A DNA stretch of 64,000 bases from Pisaster brevispinus (Eukaryota; Echinodermata; Asteroidea; Forcipulatida; Asteriidae). The DNA is taken from positions 6,032,001 to 6,096,000 of the forward strand of contig JAMKCF010000011.1 of the NCBI GenBank assembly GCA_023634235.1. The letters are read 5' to 3'. Shown piece after piece: positions 24,953 through 35,700 of the stretch; position 1 is the stretch's first letter, and each line of letters begins with the position of its first letter. Both the position numbers and the translations under genes were made by a program. The notes beneath the pieces were generated by a model. It ran no database searches and was not told the origin of the DNA. It saw only the letters and a list, made by a program, of their open reading frames with translations.

Positions 24953-25267
24953 GCCCTTTTTCACACTCTATCTCTTATCTCCTTGGGATACAGCGCTGGG
25001 GAGACACCAAGAGTTTTTTTACCCCACGGTTACCCCCGGCGCACTTTCACACTGTCTCCGCACACGTATTCCCTGGGTCCCTATTTGCATTCCACGGGGT
25101 TCTGGTTGCATGTTTCAAGAATACATATATACCACTGAGTTTTACTGCTTACCCCTACTCCAGAGCAGGGGGTAGATCAGGGGTAAAGCGATCCAGGTGT
25201 GAAAGGGTCGGCTGATATTCCCCTTGGATGCCCCCCCGGGGAATAGACTAGTGTGAAAGGGGCTTTT
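24953..25267. mobile_element. Foldback family E (type copy)
   Basis: Left tagccctttttcacact, right agtgtgaaaggggct, inverted. Internal hairpin cctactccagagcaggggg. Many c/g runs (accccacggttacccccgg). About 315 bp. Confidence 0.72.
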
Positions 25268-25998
25268 GAGATTTTTTTATAGACATTTGGTCACCGTTTT
25301 CACGAAGAGCCACATAATGTGAAAAATAATTGTGATTAATGCAGGAAGGGGCCTAGTCTCAACAGTTGCATTTTGCCTTTTCACAAAGAGCCACGCATCA
25401 CCAAAGATGAAAGTAATACATAGCAACAGAAGAGCGTGGGTGGACATGTAGGTCAAATAGTGTTTTTTTGGGGGGGTTACTCGAAGCGCCACATGTTAGT
25501 TTGAGTATGATCACGGGAAATGCACATCCATTTCCTATGTAAAAACACTTTATTCGGCTGTAAGTAGGTCATCTCACTTTTGAGGCTTCACAAAAAGACA
25601 CATATCTTTGACTTATTACTGTGGCAATTAGCAAATATTTTACAAGAAATTAGTCAATGGAGAGGTTAAACTTTTACAGAATCATATGAGAGGTCTTAAA
25701 CTGCAAACCGTGAAAAATGGTGACGAATTGTCTTTCAATTTGCGCATACAGTGTGTGTAATAGCCTCGCATGGCAGATCTGTTTAGCATTGCTCGTAACA
25801 AATGCTGTCTTCAAAAAGCGCATTAACCGGGTTAACACATTTTTAATTAGATTTTTTACACGCCACTGTACCTTTTGACCCAATTCATATGATGTCCTGA
25901 CCCACAGTCAAATTTGGTTATGCCATATTGGGAGCGAATCGCTCTTCGTTTTACACAGTGCATTCTAGGCAATGAATGTGCATAAACACACTCACCAT

Positions 25999-26428
25999 GG
26001 CCCAAACTCGAGCTATTTTAACACGTTGACTGCTGCCTACGAGTATACTCGTGGTTGTAACAGATTCTGCCACTACGAGTATACTCGTAGAGAATGAAAG
26101 GTTTTTGTATTGTTAATTGAACATACATCCTTAGAATTTGTACAGTAGTATGTTCAAATTATTTTTTTTGAGAGTTTTTGCTGTTGGTATGCGCGCATGC
26201 GCACCACACTTGGCAAATGGGATCGCCCTACGAATCCATGACCGGCAGTCAACGTGTTAAGCAGCAAATAATGCTTAGAAATCTTTCTGCTTAGCAAAAA
26301 ATAAGTAGGATACCAGCCACAAATGGTACATGTGAAATGGTATTGTGGCTGGTAGCCTTAATCTGGTAAGCATGATTTTATTGTGCTTAGCTTCTCTTTG
26401 TGTTTAAGCAGCTCTATGAAATTGGGCT
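25999..26428 (+). repeat. Palindromic repeat family A split by a piggyBac-like MITE
   Basis: The left piece (ggcccaaactcgagctattttaa, given here as two parts: ggcccaaactcg and agctattttaa) ends at 26021. The rest resumes with ttaagcagcaaataatgc at 26257 and runs to the right end gcagctctatgaaattgggc. The split falls exactly at a TTAA. Confidence 0.8.
26022..26256. mobile_element. piggyBac-like MITE (235 bp, TTAA target sites)
   Basis: Flanked on both sides by TTAA (26018-26021 and 26257-26260), the target duplication of piggyBac elements. Perfect 12-bp terminal inverted repeats: cacgttgactgc at 26022-26033 and gcagtcaacgtg at 26245-26256. Inside are two copies of the palindrome acgagtatactcgt (26039-26052 and 26075-26088); the second extends to 18 bp (26073-26090). 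No transposase. Confidence 0.85.
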
Positions 26429-26519
26429 CATATCTTTACATGCAGTTTGGCTCCCAAAATGGCAGGCTATGAGCAGACAACAGCCTTGTGTGACGTCAGA
26501 ACATGAGATATATTATAAA

Positions 26520-26760
26520 GAAAAATTGACTAGAGCGGGATTTGAACCAATGACCTCCGGTTTAACGTGCCGGAGGTTGTTAGCTCAAATCCCGCTCTAG
26601 TCAACCTTTCTCCGTTCCACCCCAAATCATTCAAACAAATCGGCGCGTTTAAACCGGAGGTCATTGGTTCAAATCCCGCTCTAGTCAATTTGTATTCGTT
26701 CAACCCCAAATCATTCAAACAAATTTACCCAGTGAGTTTCCCTTGTGGTTTATAAGTTGA
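26520..26760. repeat. Inverted and duplicated family-K SINE
   Basis: A reverse head fragment (actagagcgggatttgaacc) is followed by two forward B-box halves (caaatcccgctctagtcaa, at about 26586 and 26670), each with the body ccccaaatcattcaaacaaa. It ends in the tail agtttcccttgtggtttata. The reverse and forward halves can pair as a hairpin. Confidence 0.8.
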
Positions 26761-27169
26761 AATATATATTATATAATGATATTTGTCTTGAACACCTGAG
26801 GACTGATATTCTAACAAAAACCGGCAGGTATCCCCCTTGAAGAAACTTGAATTGAAGCTGACAATGTCATCCCCCAATTTAGATATAAGAGTCGCATTGC
26901 TTGAGGCTAAACTTAATTAACATTGATTCCTGGGGGAATTAATATAAGATTGGTGGAACAGAATGTCCACTTACTTGGAAGCCAAATTTACAATTTTAAA
27001 TTTACCGAATGCACTGTATTCACTCTGACTGTGAATCCAGAGGGAAGTGTTATTAACCTCAACCCCCCCCCCCTTCAAAAAAGAAGAGAAAATGGCCTTA
27101 TGATCTTATTTGCAGTGAATGTTCCTTGACCTAACATAATCTTGCACTATCCTGTAGATGTACATGTGC

Positions 27170-27393
27170 AGGGGCCAATTTTATGACGCCTGTAAGCCTG
27201 CTCTTACCAGGGGCCAATTTCATGAAACTGCTTAAGCGCAAAAACTAACTACATTAAGCACAATAAAATTATGCTTACCAAAATAAGGTTACCAGCCGAA
27301 ATACCGTTCCACTTATAACATCTGTGACTGGTGTCCTGCTTATTTTTTGCTAAGCAAGGTTTGTGGCTTGAGCGGCTGTATGAAATTGGGCCA
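27170..27393 (-). repeat. Palindromic repeat family A (one end duplicated)
   Basis: Reverse copy at 27210-27393 (gggccaatttcatgaaactg, gcttaccaaaataaggttac, gctgtatgaaattgggcc) preceded by another partial left end, ggggccaattttatgacgcc. Confidence 0.75.
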
Positions 27394-27679
27394 AGTGTTT
27401 CATAATCTCTGCTTACACCGTAGGCAAAGTAAAACCGTTGAGGTAGATAAAAAGCAGTTGAACTGCTGGCGGCTCTCCCTAAGCTTAATGGGACACAGCA
27501 ATTGTGAACAGTCTACGCGTGCTGTCAAATCGTCTTGATCGCTTGTGGGATATACTTATGCCAGCGCACATTTTGCCGCCAGTTCTTGTAACGATGACGG
27601 ACACGGTGTGTAAACAGGTGCCCGTGCCGTTAAATCTTCTTGATTGTCTGTGAATACACTCATGCTAACACACATATTT

Positions 27680-27970
27680 TTTCTGCTTAAGGTAAGCACA
27701 AAAACTTGCTTACCGGTAACCAGCTTTTCATAGTCCCCCTGGTTTTATTGTAAAGTGCGGGATAGCAGTGGTTTAATTACTTGGAGCTACTTGAAGCACA
27801 CATTCACTGAGCACAGCTTGCTTATATGCCACTCAGAACTAGGTTACCAGCCAAAATATGATGCAATATAAATATTACTTGTGACTGATTCCCTGACTTA
27901 TTTATGCAGAGGAAATAAATTCCTACTTCAAGCAATACTCTACTAAGTAGCTTTTTGGAAATTAGGCACA
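27680..27970. repeat. Palindromic repeat family A, degenerate pieces
   Basis: Scattered family motifs: ttaaggtaagcacaaaaac, ggtaaccagct, ctaggttaccagccaaaat. The ends are hard to place. Confidence 0.45.
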
Positions 27971-28527
27971 ACTTGGACAGTTTAAGCCGCTCTCCAATTG
28001 TCTATATTAAAAGTATTAAAAAATCAGTCAAAGGGTGTAAATCACGATACTTCCCATCTGCCTGGAGAATCATTACAAGGATCTTGGCACGTCCAGCTGG
28101 CTCAATTCACACTTTACACAGTAGCTGGTGATCAATCGTGATTATACTCACACTGTAAGTGTAGTTGTCAGAATGTCAGAATATATAGACCCCATTCATA
28201 AGATGTCACAAGCCCAAAACAGTGGTCATTGAAGAGGCATCATTGGCTGAGAGCAGTTTGACATCAAAGATGGTGGCCAATGGAAGGGGTCGTTTGGTTA
28301 CACCTGTCAAAACCCTTGGGTCACTTACCTGGACCCCCCTCTCATATCCCAACGAAGATATATACACATGTTATCATAACCAATTATTGATTAAGCCAGT
28401 TTCATGTGAAGCATGGCTGGTGAACCTTTGCAGTGTCAGTACAAGCCCAGGGAGCGAAATCGAGAAAACTCTTCGGTGTTTGGGGAAAAGTTAACATTTA
28501 AATTCAGACTGAAATTGGTCTGACTGG

Positions 28528-28568
28528 TAGCCCAGAACAGAGAGATTGACAAAATAGGGAGACCGTTC
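28528..28568 (+). repeat. Family-K SINE leader fragment
   Basis: Matches only the leader (cagaacagagagattgac, aatagggagac); the tRNA-like part is missing. Confidence 0.55.
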
Positions 28569-28625
28569 GTTATCTTCCTTTTCCCTTAAAGTGTTGCTTA
28601 AAATCTTTTCCGTGTACTTTTTGGG

Positions 28626-28648
28626 GGTTTCGGCCATCAGCCGAAACC
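28626..28648. repeat. Perfect 9-bp hairpin
   Basis: ggtttcggc, a 5-nt loop, gccgaaacc. It is followed by accaccttt, not a T-run. Function unknown. Confidence 0.6.
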
Positions 28649-29141
28649 ACCTTTGTTTTCGTCAAGATTTTTATTTTATTTCACTATTATTACTATACTT
28701 CTTTCCGAAAAAGTCTCATAGCATTTACTCGTGGAATTTGTTACCGTTTGATCTCAGGAACTACAGTATTAAAAGACACAAACAATACATCAAATGAAAG
28801 CCTGTGCTCTAACTTAGATCAAGCAGCAGTTCGATTGAGGGTTTTTAATCATCTGTTGACGATATTAACGATTTAAAAACACGTATCGTCAACAAAGCAC
28901 GATCGTCTTGTGTGTGTACATTGCACGTAATTCACGCTGTACATCGCATACGGCCATACCCACACAGAGCCCATTGTCCACGCGCGTGGCATCGTTCGAC
29001 CTTTGTACCTTTCATTTTGGTTCACTACTTCGCTTCTACAGTTAACGGTGAACCTGTATAGCGCCCTCTTAATCGTTTGTGGAGAGTCCTTGAACTATTA
29101 AATTACGGAAGCGTTTGGGGATATTAGTAGCGGTTTGTTCT

Positions 29142-29195
29142 CACGCAATTTCAATGCATTCTCCCACCACGCAATTTCAATGCATTCTCCCACCA
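29142..29195. repeat. 26-bp tandem duplication
   Basis: cacgcaatttcaatgcattc plus tcccac occurs twice in a row with no differences. Confidence 0.85.
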
Positions 29196-29863
29196 CAATT
29201 TATTTCAAGGTCTGTGCAGTATAGCTTATTAATAACTTTAGCATTGGCATGGTAGTTTATTGTTTACAGTTATTTATTATTTAAAACTTTATAACGTCTG
29301 AACCATAACGTAAAAGAGTTATAATTTTTGTACCGTCTTGTAGCTTATCACAACGTTCGTACGAAAAACGTGTTTTCATCATCGTGATGTCATCAGGTAT
29401 CAAATTAATTATTACATTAATTCAACATTGACAACAAAGCCGAAAAACCCCAGTGTTTGTTCATTACAAACTCGTTTCTAGTAATGTTTTTGAAATTGTA
29501 AATTTAAACTGCAACTCGGCCAGAGGACCACAAATGTTTTTTAATGTCAGTGTTTTAACAAACCATCAACCATAAAATAGATTAGTATGTCAAAATAATC
29601 TGTTCAACTCTCAGTTGTTGTTGTTCAACAATGAGATGTTATCATGTTGTCCCCTCCCCTCCCCCCCCCCCACCTGATACAAACTGAGAGCTGCTGACAA
29701 ACTAACAACAAAAAAGAGTCCCACACTGTGTGTGCGTCTAGCAGAGCAACAACAACAAAAAAGTGCACGAAATTAGTTATGTAAAATATTCCATTCGTGT
29801 CTGCGGGATTGAATGAGATAGTACTCAAATTACGTGTCCGTGCGCTGCAAAACGATGCGTAGG

Positions 29864-29999
29864 TATATAAAGAGTGGTGAACCGCCTCGAGAACTCTCAG
29901 CCATTAATGTTATATTAGCACCTCGGACATGCACTGTAGGTTCAGTGAATGTCAATGGCATTGGATTGAGGGAGAGAAGAGAATGAGTTTGTGACGTCA
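29864..29999 (+). promoter_or_regulatory. Weak candidate promoter: TATA box and CRE
   Basis: tatataaag at 29864-29872 and a perfect cAMP-response palindrome tgacgtca at 29992-29999, within mostly non-repetitive DNA 2.5 kb before the first recognised SNX27 exon. A TATA-like word in AT-rich DNA is expected by chance, and the CRE lies downstream of the would-be start site. An alternative first exon is possible but unsupported. Confidence 0.2.
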
Positions 30000-30185
30000 T
30001 ATCTCGCTCGGCGTAGTGTTAAAGTGGGGCTTGTTCGAAGATGGTTGTGCAGACAGGCTTTTTTTGGTGTGATTTAAACTCTATGAGCGCGGTGTATGCA
30101 CCAATATTCTCGCCAGCAGTTTAGAAGCATTTTACAGTGAACTGCAACTAGACAAATGCACTGCTATATAACAGCCGCCAACTCA

Positions 30186-30372
30186 ACCTGATCCTGCAGA
30201 AAGTTCCCTTGAAATACACCAATCTTTCCTTGTTCTGATGAACAAATTTGACAATCTCCCTGATTATGGAGACTTGTTCCCTATTGTGTTGAATGTTCTA
30301 AATATCTCCTTGATTATTGTACAAAATCTCCCTGATTACAAGATGCAAATGTTGTAATACAACATGTTCATA
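30186..30372 (+). repeat. Interspersed repeat family C
   Basis: Blocks: cctgatcctgcagaaagttc, ccaatctttccttgttctga, tccctgattatggagacttg, ctccctgattacaagatgca. Confidence 0.75.
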
Positions 30373-30437
30373 ACCTCAATCGTGGCTACACTTTTTGTCA
30401 CAAAGACACCATTTCAACAATAGATGGAGTAAGGCCT

Positions 30438-30552
30438 AAGTCCAAATTGGCGGCTGTGGCTGTTGCTAAGGCTGTTGTTATGGGCAGCCTATGATTCTAC
30501 GCATGTTGACGTGGTGATCCAGTCGTAGCCGTAGCCGGTAAATTCGGACACT
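30438..30552. mobile_element. Small foldback element
   Basis: Left aagtccaaattggcggctgt and right tagccggtaaattcggacac are inverted and imperfectly complementary; about 115 bp. Confidence 0.6.
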
Positions 30553-30925
30553 GCTTTCCTCTTTGCTGATATTTTATTTATGAAAATAATTGCTCATGAG
30601 TCTGGCTGTGCACATATTGCACAAAGTATACACGAATAAAAGAAACATGATCCACTCACACATGTATACACCCACACAAGTCTGTTTTTTAGCTCACATC
30701 TGGTTAGCACGTAAATGATGTAATGAGATTAACTGCGCTTATGTTTAATGGCACGATTGATACTAAATTGTCTGTAATGTTGATGATTACAAATTCGTAA
30801 GGAATTCCATGTTCTGATGTTTTACAGCCGTTGAACTTGCTTCGTCTTCTGCAGAAAGGCGCTCTTTCTTCTGAAAAAGATATCAGAATTTCTGGTATTA
30901 ATTTTTTTTAAAGGGCACAAGATCA

Positions 30926-31121
30926 GGGGGCCAGTTTCATAGAGTTGCTTCAGCAGAAACTATTTTTGAACAAATTTCTGCTTAGCCAAAATTAGCAGGA
31001 AACCAGTCACAAATCGTGCGTGTGACATGGCATTCTTGGCAGGTAATCTTATTCTGGTAAGCAAAATTGTTTTGTGCTTGCTAACTTTTTGTTCCTAAGC
31101 AGCTCTATGAAATTTGGCCCC
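30926..31121 (+). repeat. Palindromic repeat family A
   Basis: Complete copy: gggggccagtttcatagag, aggaaaccagtcac, ttattctggtaagc, right end aagcagctctatgaaattt. Confidence 0.8.
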
Positions 31122-31125
31122 TGCC

Positions 31126-31277
31126 ATGAAAGTTGGCAAAGCAAGAAACAAGTGTGCTAACCAGAAAAGTTTACCAGCCAAAATACTACTTGTCATGTGT
31201 ACTGTTTGCAACTGGTTCCCTGCTTAATTTTGCTCACAAAATCTGTGTGTTTAAAACAGCTCTATGAAATTGGGGCA
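31126..31277 (-). repeat. Palindromic repeat family A
   Basis: Reverse, shortened copy right after the previous one: taaccagaaaagtttaccag, tggttccctgctta, cagctctatgaaattggggc. Confidence 0.7.
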
Positions 31278-31437
31278 AGGAGTGTCGTGACCTTTGTACG
31301 AGTGGTTTCCATGAAATTCCAGTTCTGTGCCGAGTGCGTAGTGATAATTAATTAATGTAACCAGATGGATTTTTTTTCCAGTAATGGCAGCTTGAAGGTT
31401 GTTACAGCAGAAACGATTTACAATAATGATTATGAAT

Positions 31438-31580
31438 GCAGGCCTGATACTTCACGGAGGCAACGGAGGCAATTGCTTCCATGGTCCCTGGCCTTCATGT
31501 CCCCTCGTCATTGCCTTGGTGTCCCTTGAAATGTTCCAATAGAAATATACAACTTCACCATAGAGGTGCCCTTTACCATT
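31438..31580 (-). mobile_element. MITE family D, partial
   Basis: Begins gcaggcctgatacttcacgg, with gccttggtgtcccttgaaat inside. It stops at gaggtgccctttaccat, where the large inverted-repeat element at 31580 begins. Confidence 0.68.
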
Positions 31581-32011
31581 AGTCCGGTGGCTCAGGGCAA
31601 AATTTTGGCAAAATTGTGACACGCTGGATTAAAGCACCAAATTGTGTACAGTTATTCAATAGGTCCAATAGAATCATTCTAGAGATGGGTGCCCAGTTTG
31701 GGTGACCTAGGTCAAGGTCAGGCCGAGGTCAAAAATTATGTGGTATTATAATACTGCCTATATAAATTTTTCAACAATAGAGGGCCGCTTCCGCATATCA
31801 TTAAAACTTATAACAAATGACAATGCAGCTTCTATTTCAGACACTCATGCAGAGCTATGTGGAAAAAGTTGATCCCTTTAGTTTACTGACCTGGAGATGA
31901 CAGACCGGGCACCCCCCTCTAATATGCTTCTATGGGACCCCTAAAACAAGTGTGCAAAGTTTGGTGCTTTAATCCGGCGTGTCACAATTTTTTCATTAAG
32001 CCACCAGACTA
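31580..32011. mobile_element. 432-bp element with arms of about 65 bp
   Basis: The left arm starts tagtccggtggct and continues attgtgacacgctggattaa and agcaccaaa. The right arm is its complement: tttggtgctt, taatccggcgtgtcacaat, then agccaccagacta. Differences are few apart from a short indel block. cat lies at both flanks, a possible 3-bp target duplication. No reading frame of note. Confidence 0.78.
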
Positions 32012-32541
32012 CATGGAGAAAACGCCTTGGTGCTACAACAATAAAGCATTAGGGGCCTGTGAATGTGTGTTAACCATAGGACCAGGAGAAGACTGAGCTC
32101 GACGGCACTTACTTGCCTTCTTGTGGACCTGTCTTTCGATACCATGTGACAACATGCAAAACTGATGACGCGCATCGATAGTTTCCTTATTTCTTATTGG
32201 TCGATCTAAGTGACATAGTATCTGATGGTAAATTTTGCCATATGGGAGCGTAATGTTGTATCATTTTGCCAAACAATGTGTAAAATCATGGCATTATAAA
32301 ATGGCTGCACATGTTCATAAAGTTGTCTCTCGGGTTCTAGTTCTCTGGTGTTAATGGTCGTCTTGCTTGACGATGACAGTTCTGTGATTGAAGCCACAAC
32401 TGTTTTTACGACTTCATATATGCTTCTTCATGAACAACTATTGCAAAAAAGTTCAAATTATTTTCTGAGATAACCAACACTCAAATGTTTGCTATAATTC
32501 TAAACTTCTTGGTCTTCCTCTCATTTTTTTTGTTGCTGCAG

Positions 32542-32770
32542 AAATGGTATTAACGTTGAGGGCGCTACACACAAGTATGTGGTCGACCTGATCAAGCAAG
32601 GCGGGAGCGAGCTGACGCTCACCGTCATTTCTGTGCCAAACTTTAAAGAGGATCAAGGGGAGCCCAGCGATGACTCGTCCGGCTACTCATACTGTGATTT
32701 CAGCGATAGGAAACCGGTACCCATCACTGTGCCCGATTACCAGCACGTCTTTACCGGAGACAAACATGTG
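32542..32770 (+). CDS. SNX27: SNX27 exon: end of PDZ domain, linker, start of PX
   Basis: 229 nt, acceptor tgctgcag, donor gtatgt. The first base completes a codon split with the missing upstream exon; then 76 codons follow and end in phase 0. Residues 1-31 ([11 protein letters not shown]...VVDLIK...ELTLTVISV) are the last strands and the carboxylate-groove helix of a PDZ domain; the His at residue 10 is in the position that selects class I (S/T-x-hydrophobic) ligands. Residues 32-56 form an acidic, Ser-rich linker ([16 protein letters not shown]). Residues 57-76 ([13 protein letters not shown]) begin the PX domain. The exon stays open past its donor for about 70 codons, but that extension is intronic because the protein match moves to the next exon. 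Confidence 0.95.
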
Positions 32771-35700
32771 GTATGTGAAAAGCCCTGCCTTGAGTTGAGT
32801 GGCTTTGGCAGTGCATGGTTACATCATCTACATGTTACTTGTCATGCACTGGTTACATCATCTACATGTTGCATAGTGTTGATGTCTGTGGTGAATTTGT
32901 TGGCATGGCTCCATCCCCCATTCCATCTTTCTTCCGGAAGGAAGAAGGAAGATAGGCGAAATTTTGCTGTACCTATTAGAATGTGAATGATTAAGCAGAA
33001 TAGACCTTTCTATTGCAGCGTAAAAGCCCAAGTTTTTGCCGACCGAGGTTGGAAAACTACGGGAAGCCATAAATGCAAAGCAAAAACAGATAGCCACAGT
33101 TTGTAACAATGTTACACAAACATTCAAAAATAGTGTTGAATTTGTGGGAAACAAGGCAACCAATTTTTTTTCAATCGGAAGTTTGCAGAAATGTTGAATT
33201 TGTTAACACGATTGATGGTCTGCTAATATTCGGCCGTCCATACCAACCAGCGCGATTTCTTTATTCAACAATAGAAAGGTCTGCATCACATCTAACCCCA
33301 CAGACGAACAGATAACCTGTTTAATGTTTTGTATGGATACATGTGACACCTAATGAAAAAAATCAGGCCGTTCTCATAAGTGGTGAAATTGCTTTCAAGG
33401 TGAAAGCAAACACGAAACATGAGTCATGAAATCAATGTGATGTGATATCTTAAACATTCTGTATGTTGAGTGCTACATGTACTTCACTTACCTAAATACC
33501 ATATTGTCCTAATAAGTGTTATTTGATGAGCAACTAAACCCAGTTTTGAGTCTCGGCAGGAGGTGCCTTGGTTTCGGCATGGAGCGTCACACAAGTACTT
33601 TAGAAATTAAATACTGTATCCCAAATAAAGAAAAACAAACAAACCCCCCCCCCCAAAAAAACCCAAAAAAAACACATGAAAAAATGTGGTTCCGTATTTT
33701 TGAGAAATCTCTGTTAAATGTCCTTCACGTACATTTTTATGAGCAGAATTCACGAACAAGCCTAGAGTCATCGTAAACAACCCTCCCCCACCTTTTTTTT
33801 TCATCTCTGTTTTATACACTCTCTGCAGGTGTATAACATCTACCTTGCGGGCAAGCTCAAGAAGGCCCACAGGTACAGCCAGTTTGCTGATCTCCACAAT
33901 CGGCTAAAGCGAGAGTTCCCCGATTTCCAATTCCCCAAGTTCCCCAGCAAGTGGCCGTTCTCGTTATCGGAACAGCAGCTGGAGGCCAGGCGGAGGGGGC
34001 TCGAACAGTATCTAGAAAAAGGTGAGGAAACTTTGCTTTGCTGTAGCAGCCGCAGCGGCTGGGTAAATCGTGGGCTGGCTTGGGTGATTACAGCAGGTGT
34101 GGGCTGGTGGGCTGGTGGGACCGTTAACTCATTTGGTCCTGTTTAGATTAGGGCTGACCAGTTAGCCCCAAGCGGACTGAGACAAGTCTACTGGACTGGA
34201 GTTGCTTTGACAGCTATGTTCACGTCCCAATCTGGAATTTGAATTGTGCAGTGCAATGGCCTGTTGAAAAGAAAGAAAGAAGAAGATAAAAAATGCACAA
34301 CTGCACTTTCCGTGTCTACTTGAGTTTGTGTGAGAAGGTTCACACTTCAGTTTGGCTTAAGCTGTTAATATTAAAAAAGGAAGTACTTCAAATAGACGAG
34401 TTAGTTCTTTACACATCTGGGTCAACGAAAGAGGGGGAAAAAAAATCTCAAAGTGTATTGCGTGTGTCTGTAATACTTTTTACTTGTTTGATTTTGGGGG
34501 GGGGGTGGTTTCTGGCTGACATCAGCAGTTGCAAATTTCTAATACAAATTGACCCATTGTGAAGTGAGTGATGAGGGTTAGGGGTAGGCTGTCCTGTGAT
34601 TGCGGTTTATCTAAAAGAAATCTCACAATCTTAAAAGCTTTTTCAGGGAGGACAAAGAACAATTTACGAGAAAGGGATTTGAACCTGCGACCTTCAAGTT
34701 AACGTGCTGGTGCTCTGCCGACTTCTTTAATTCTTCTTTAATTCTTTATTGTCCACTCTTTAAAAAGATTTTTAAAAAGGAAAATTTACATGTCTGAAAT
34801 TGATTAAAGCTCCAGATCAGGACAGTAAAATTCTCAAACAAAGAAATATAAAATGGAGTTAAGACAACAACGATATTTTGACAGTGCAGTACAACATATA
34901 GAGAATATTGGCAAGAGTGAAACACCTCAGATCACAGCTGCATCCCCCCCCACAACAACGTGATTAGAGACACGAAAAACTGAGCTATCTATCTAGCCTT
35001 ATATATCTGGCAGTTATATGGCTGTATGACTTGTGACTGGTGATTGGTAAATGGGGTTCCTGAAAAATAAGCATCCTCGTTTCAAGTTTTAATTTTGTTT
35101 CAAGGTTAATTTTAACAATGTGTATTCTATAAAAATTGAAATTGTTTTCTATAAAAAAATGATTTGGGTATTTTTATTTTCAAGAATTTTGCATAAATAG
35201 AATTTGACAAAGAAAATTTGATGACATAGTAAAATTTAGTCTTCGTTCGAGTTGTTTTCTTTGGGTTTTTTTATCTGTGCAAGACTTGCTCAGTCTTTTT
35301 GTTGGGCTTCCCTCGTGAAATTTGTTTATATGTTTTTTATCAGGTCTGAAATTTTATAATTTCATTTTGCAAAAGGCACTTCCATTGGAAAAATCTTGTA
35401 GTCTTTTTGGGAACTTTTGAAGGGGCACCAAGGCCAAGACCGGGGCAACAGAGGCCATGGCCTCCATAGCCTAAGTGTAATTTCAGGCCTGTTTTTTATT
35501 TTATTTTCACGATTCAAATATTATGCCAGGTTTTGCTTTACACAATGTCCTCCTTTATTCACGTGCTGATAATTTTCTCCATCCCTCAGTTTGTTGTGTA
35601 CGGGTTATCGGTGAATGTGATTCAGTACGAGAATTCCTCAACATGGAAGACGTAGACACACATGAGGTGAGTTGGGGTTCCAGGAGCCGGGGGAAATCGG

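Larger units (their letters stand above)
28569..30185. other. Intronic DNA upstream of the first recognised exon
   Basis: Contains the hairpin at 28626, the 26-bp duplication at 29142 and the weak promoter-like site at 29864. Otherwise nothing recognised. Confidence 0.45.
1..32541 (+). other. Probable SNX27 intron 1 (no coding exon seen)
   Basis: The first recognised exon starts in mid-codon at 32542, so a splice partner exists upstream. None of the open frames in 1-32541 resembles the first part of a PDZ domain or any other protein I know. I infer that most or all of this stretch is intron. If the first exon is not in the window, this intron exceeds 32 kb. Confidence 0.6.

Noticed and set aside
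28626..28648. Terminator hairpin
   Set aside because: It is not followed by a T-run, and intrinsic terminators do not apply to this kind of genome.
32771..32986. Extension of the first SNX27 exon past 32770
   Set aside because: The frame is open for 72 more codons, but the next exon continues the PX domain exactly from Val76, and the extension has no resemblance to the family.
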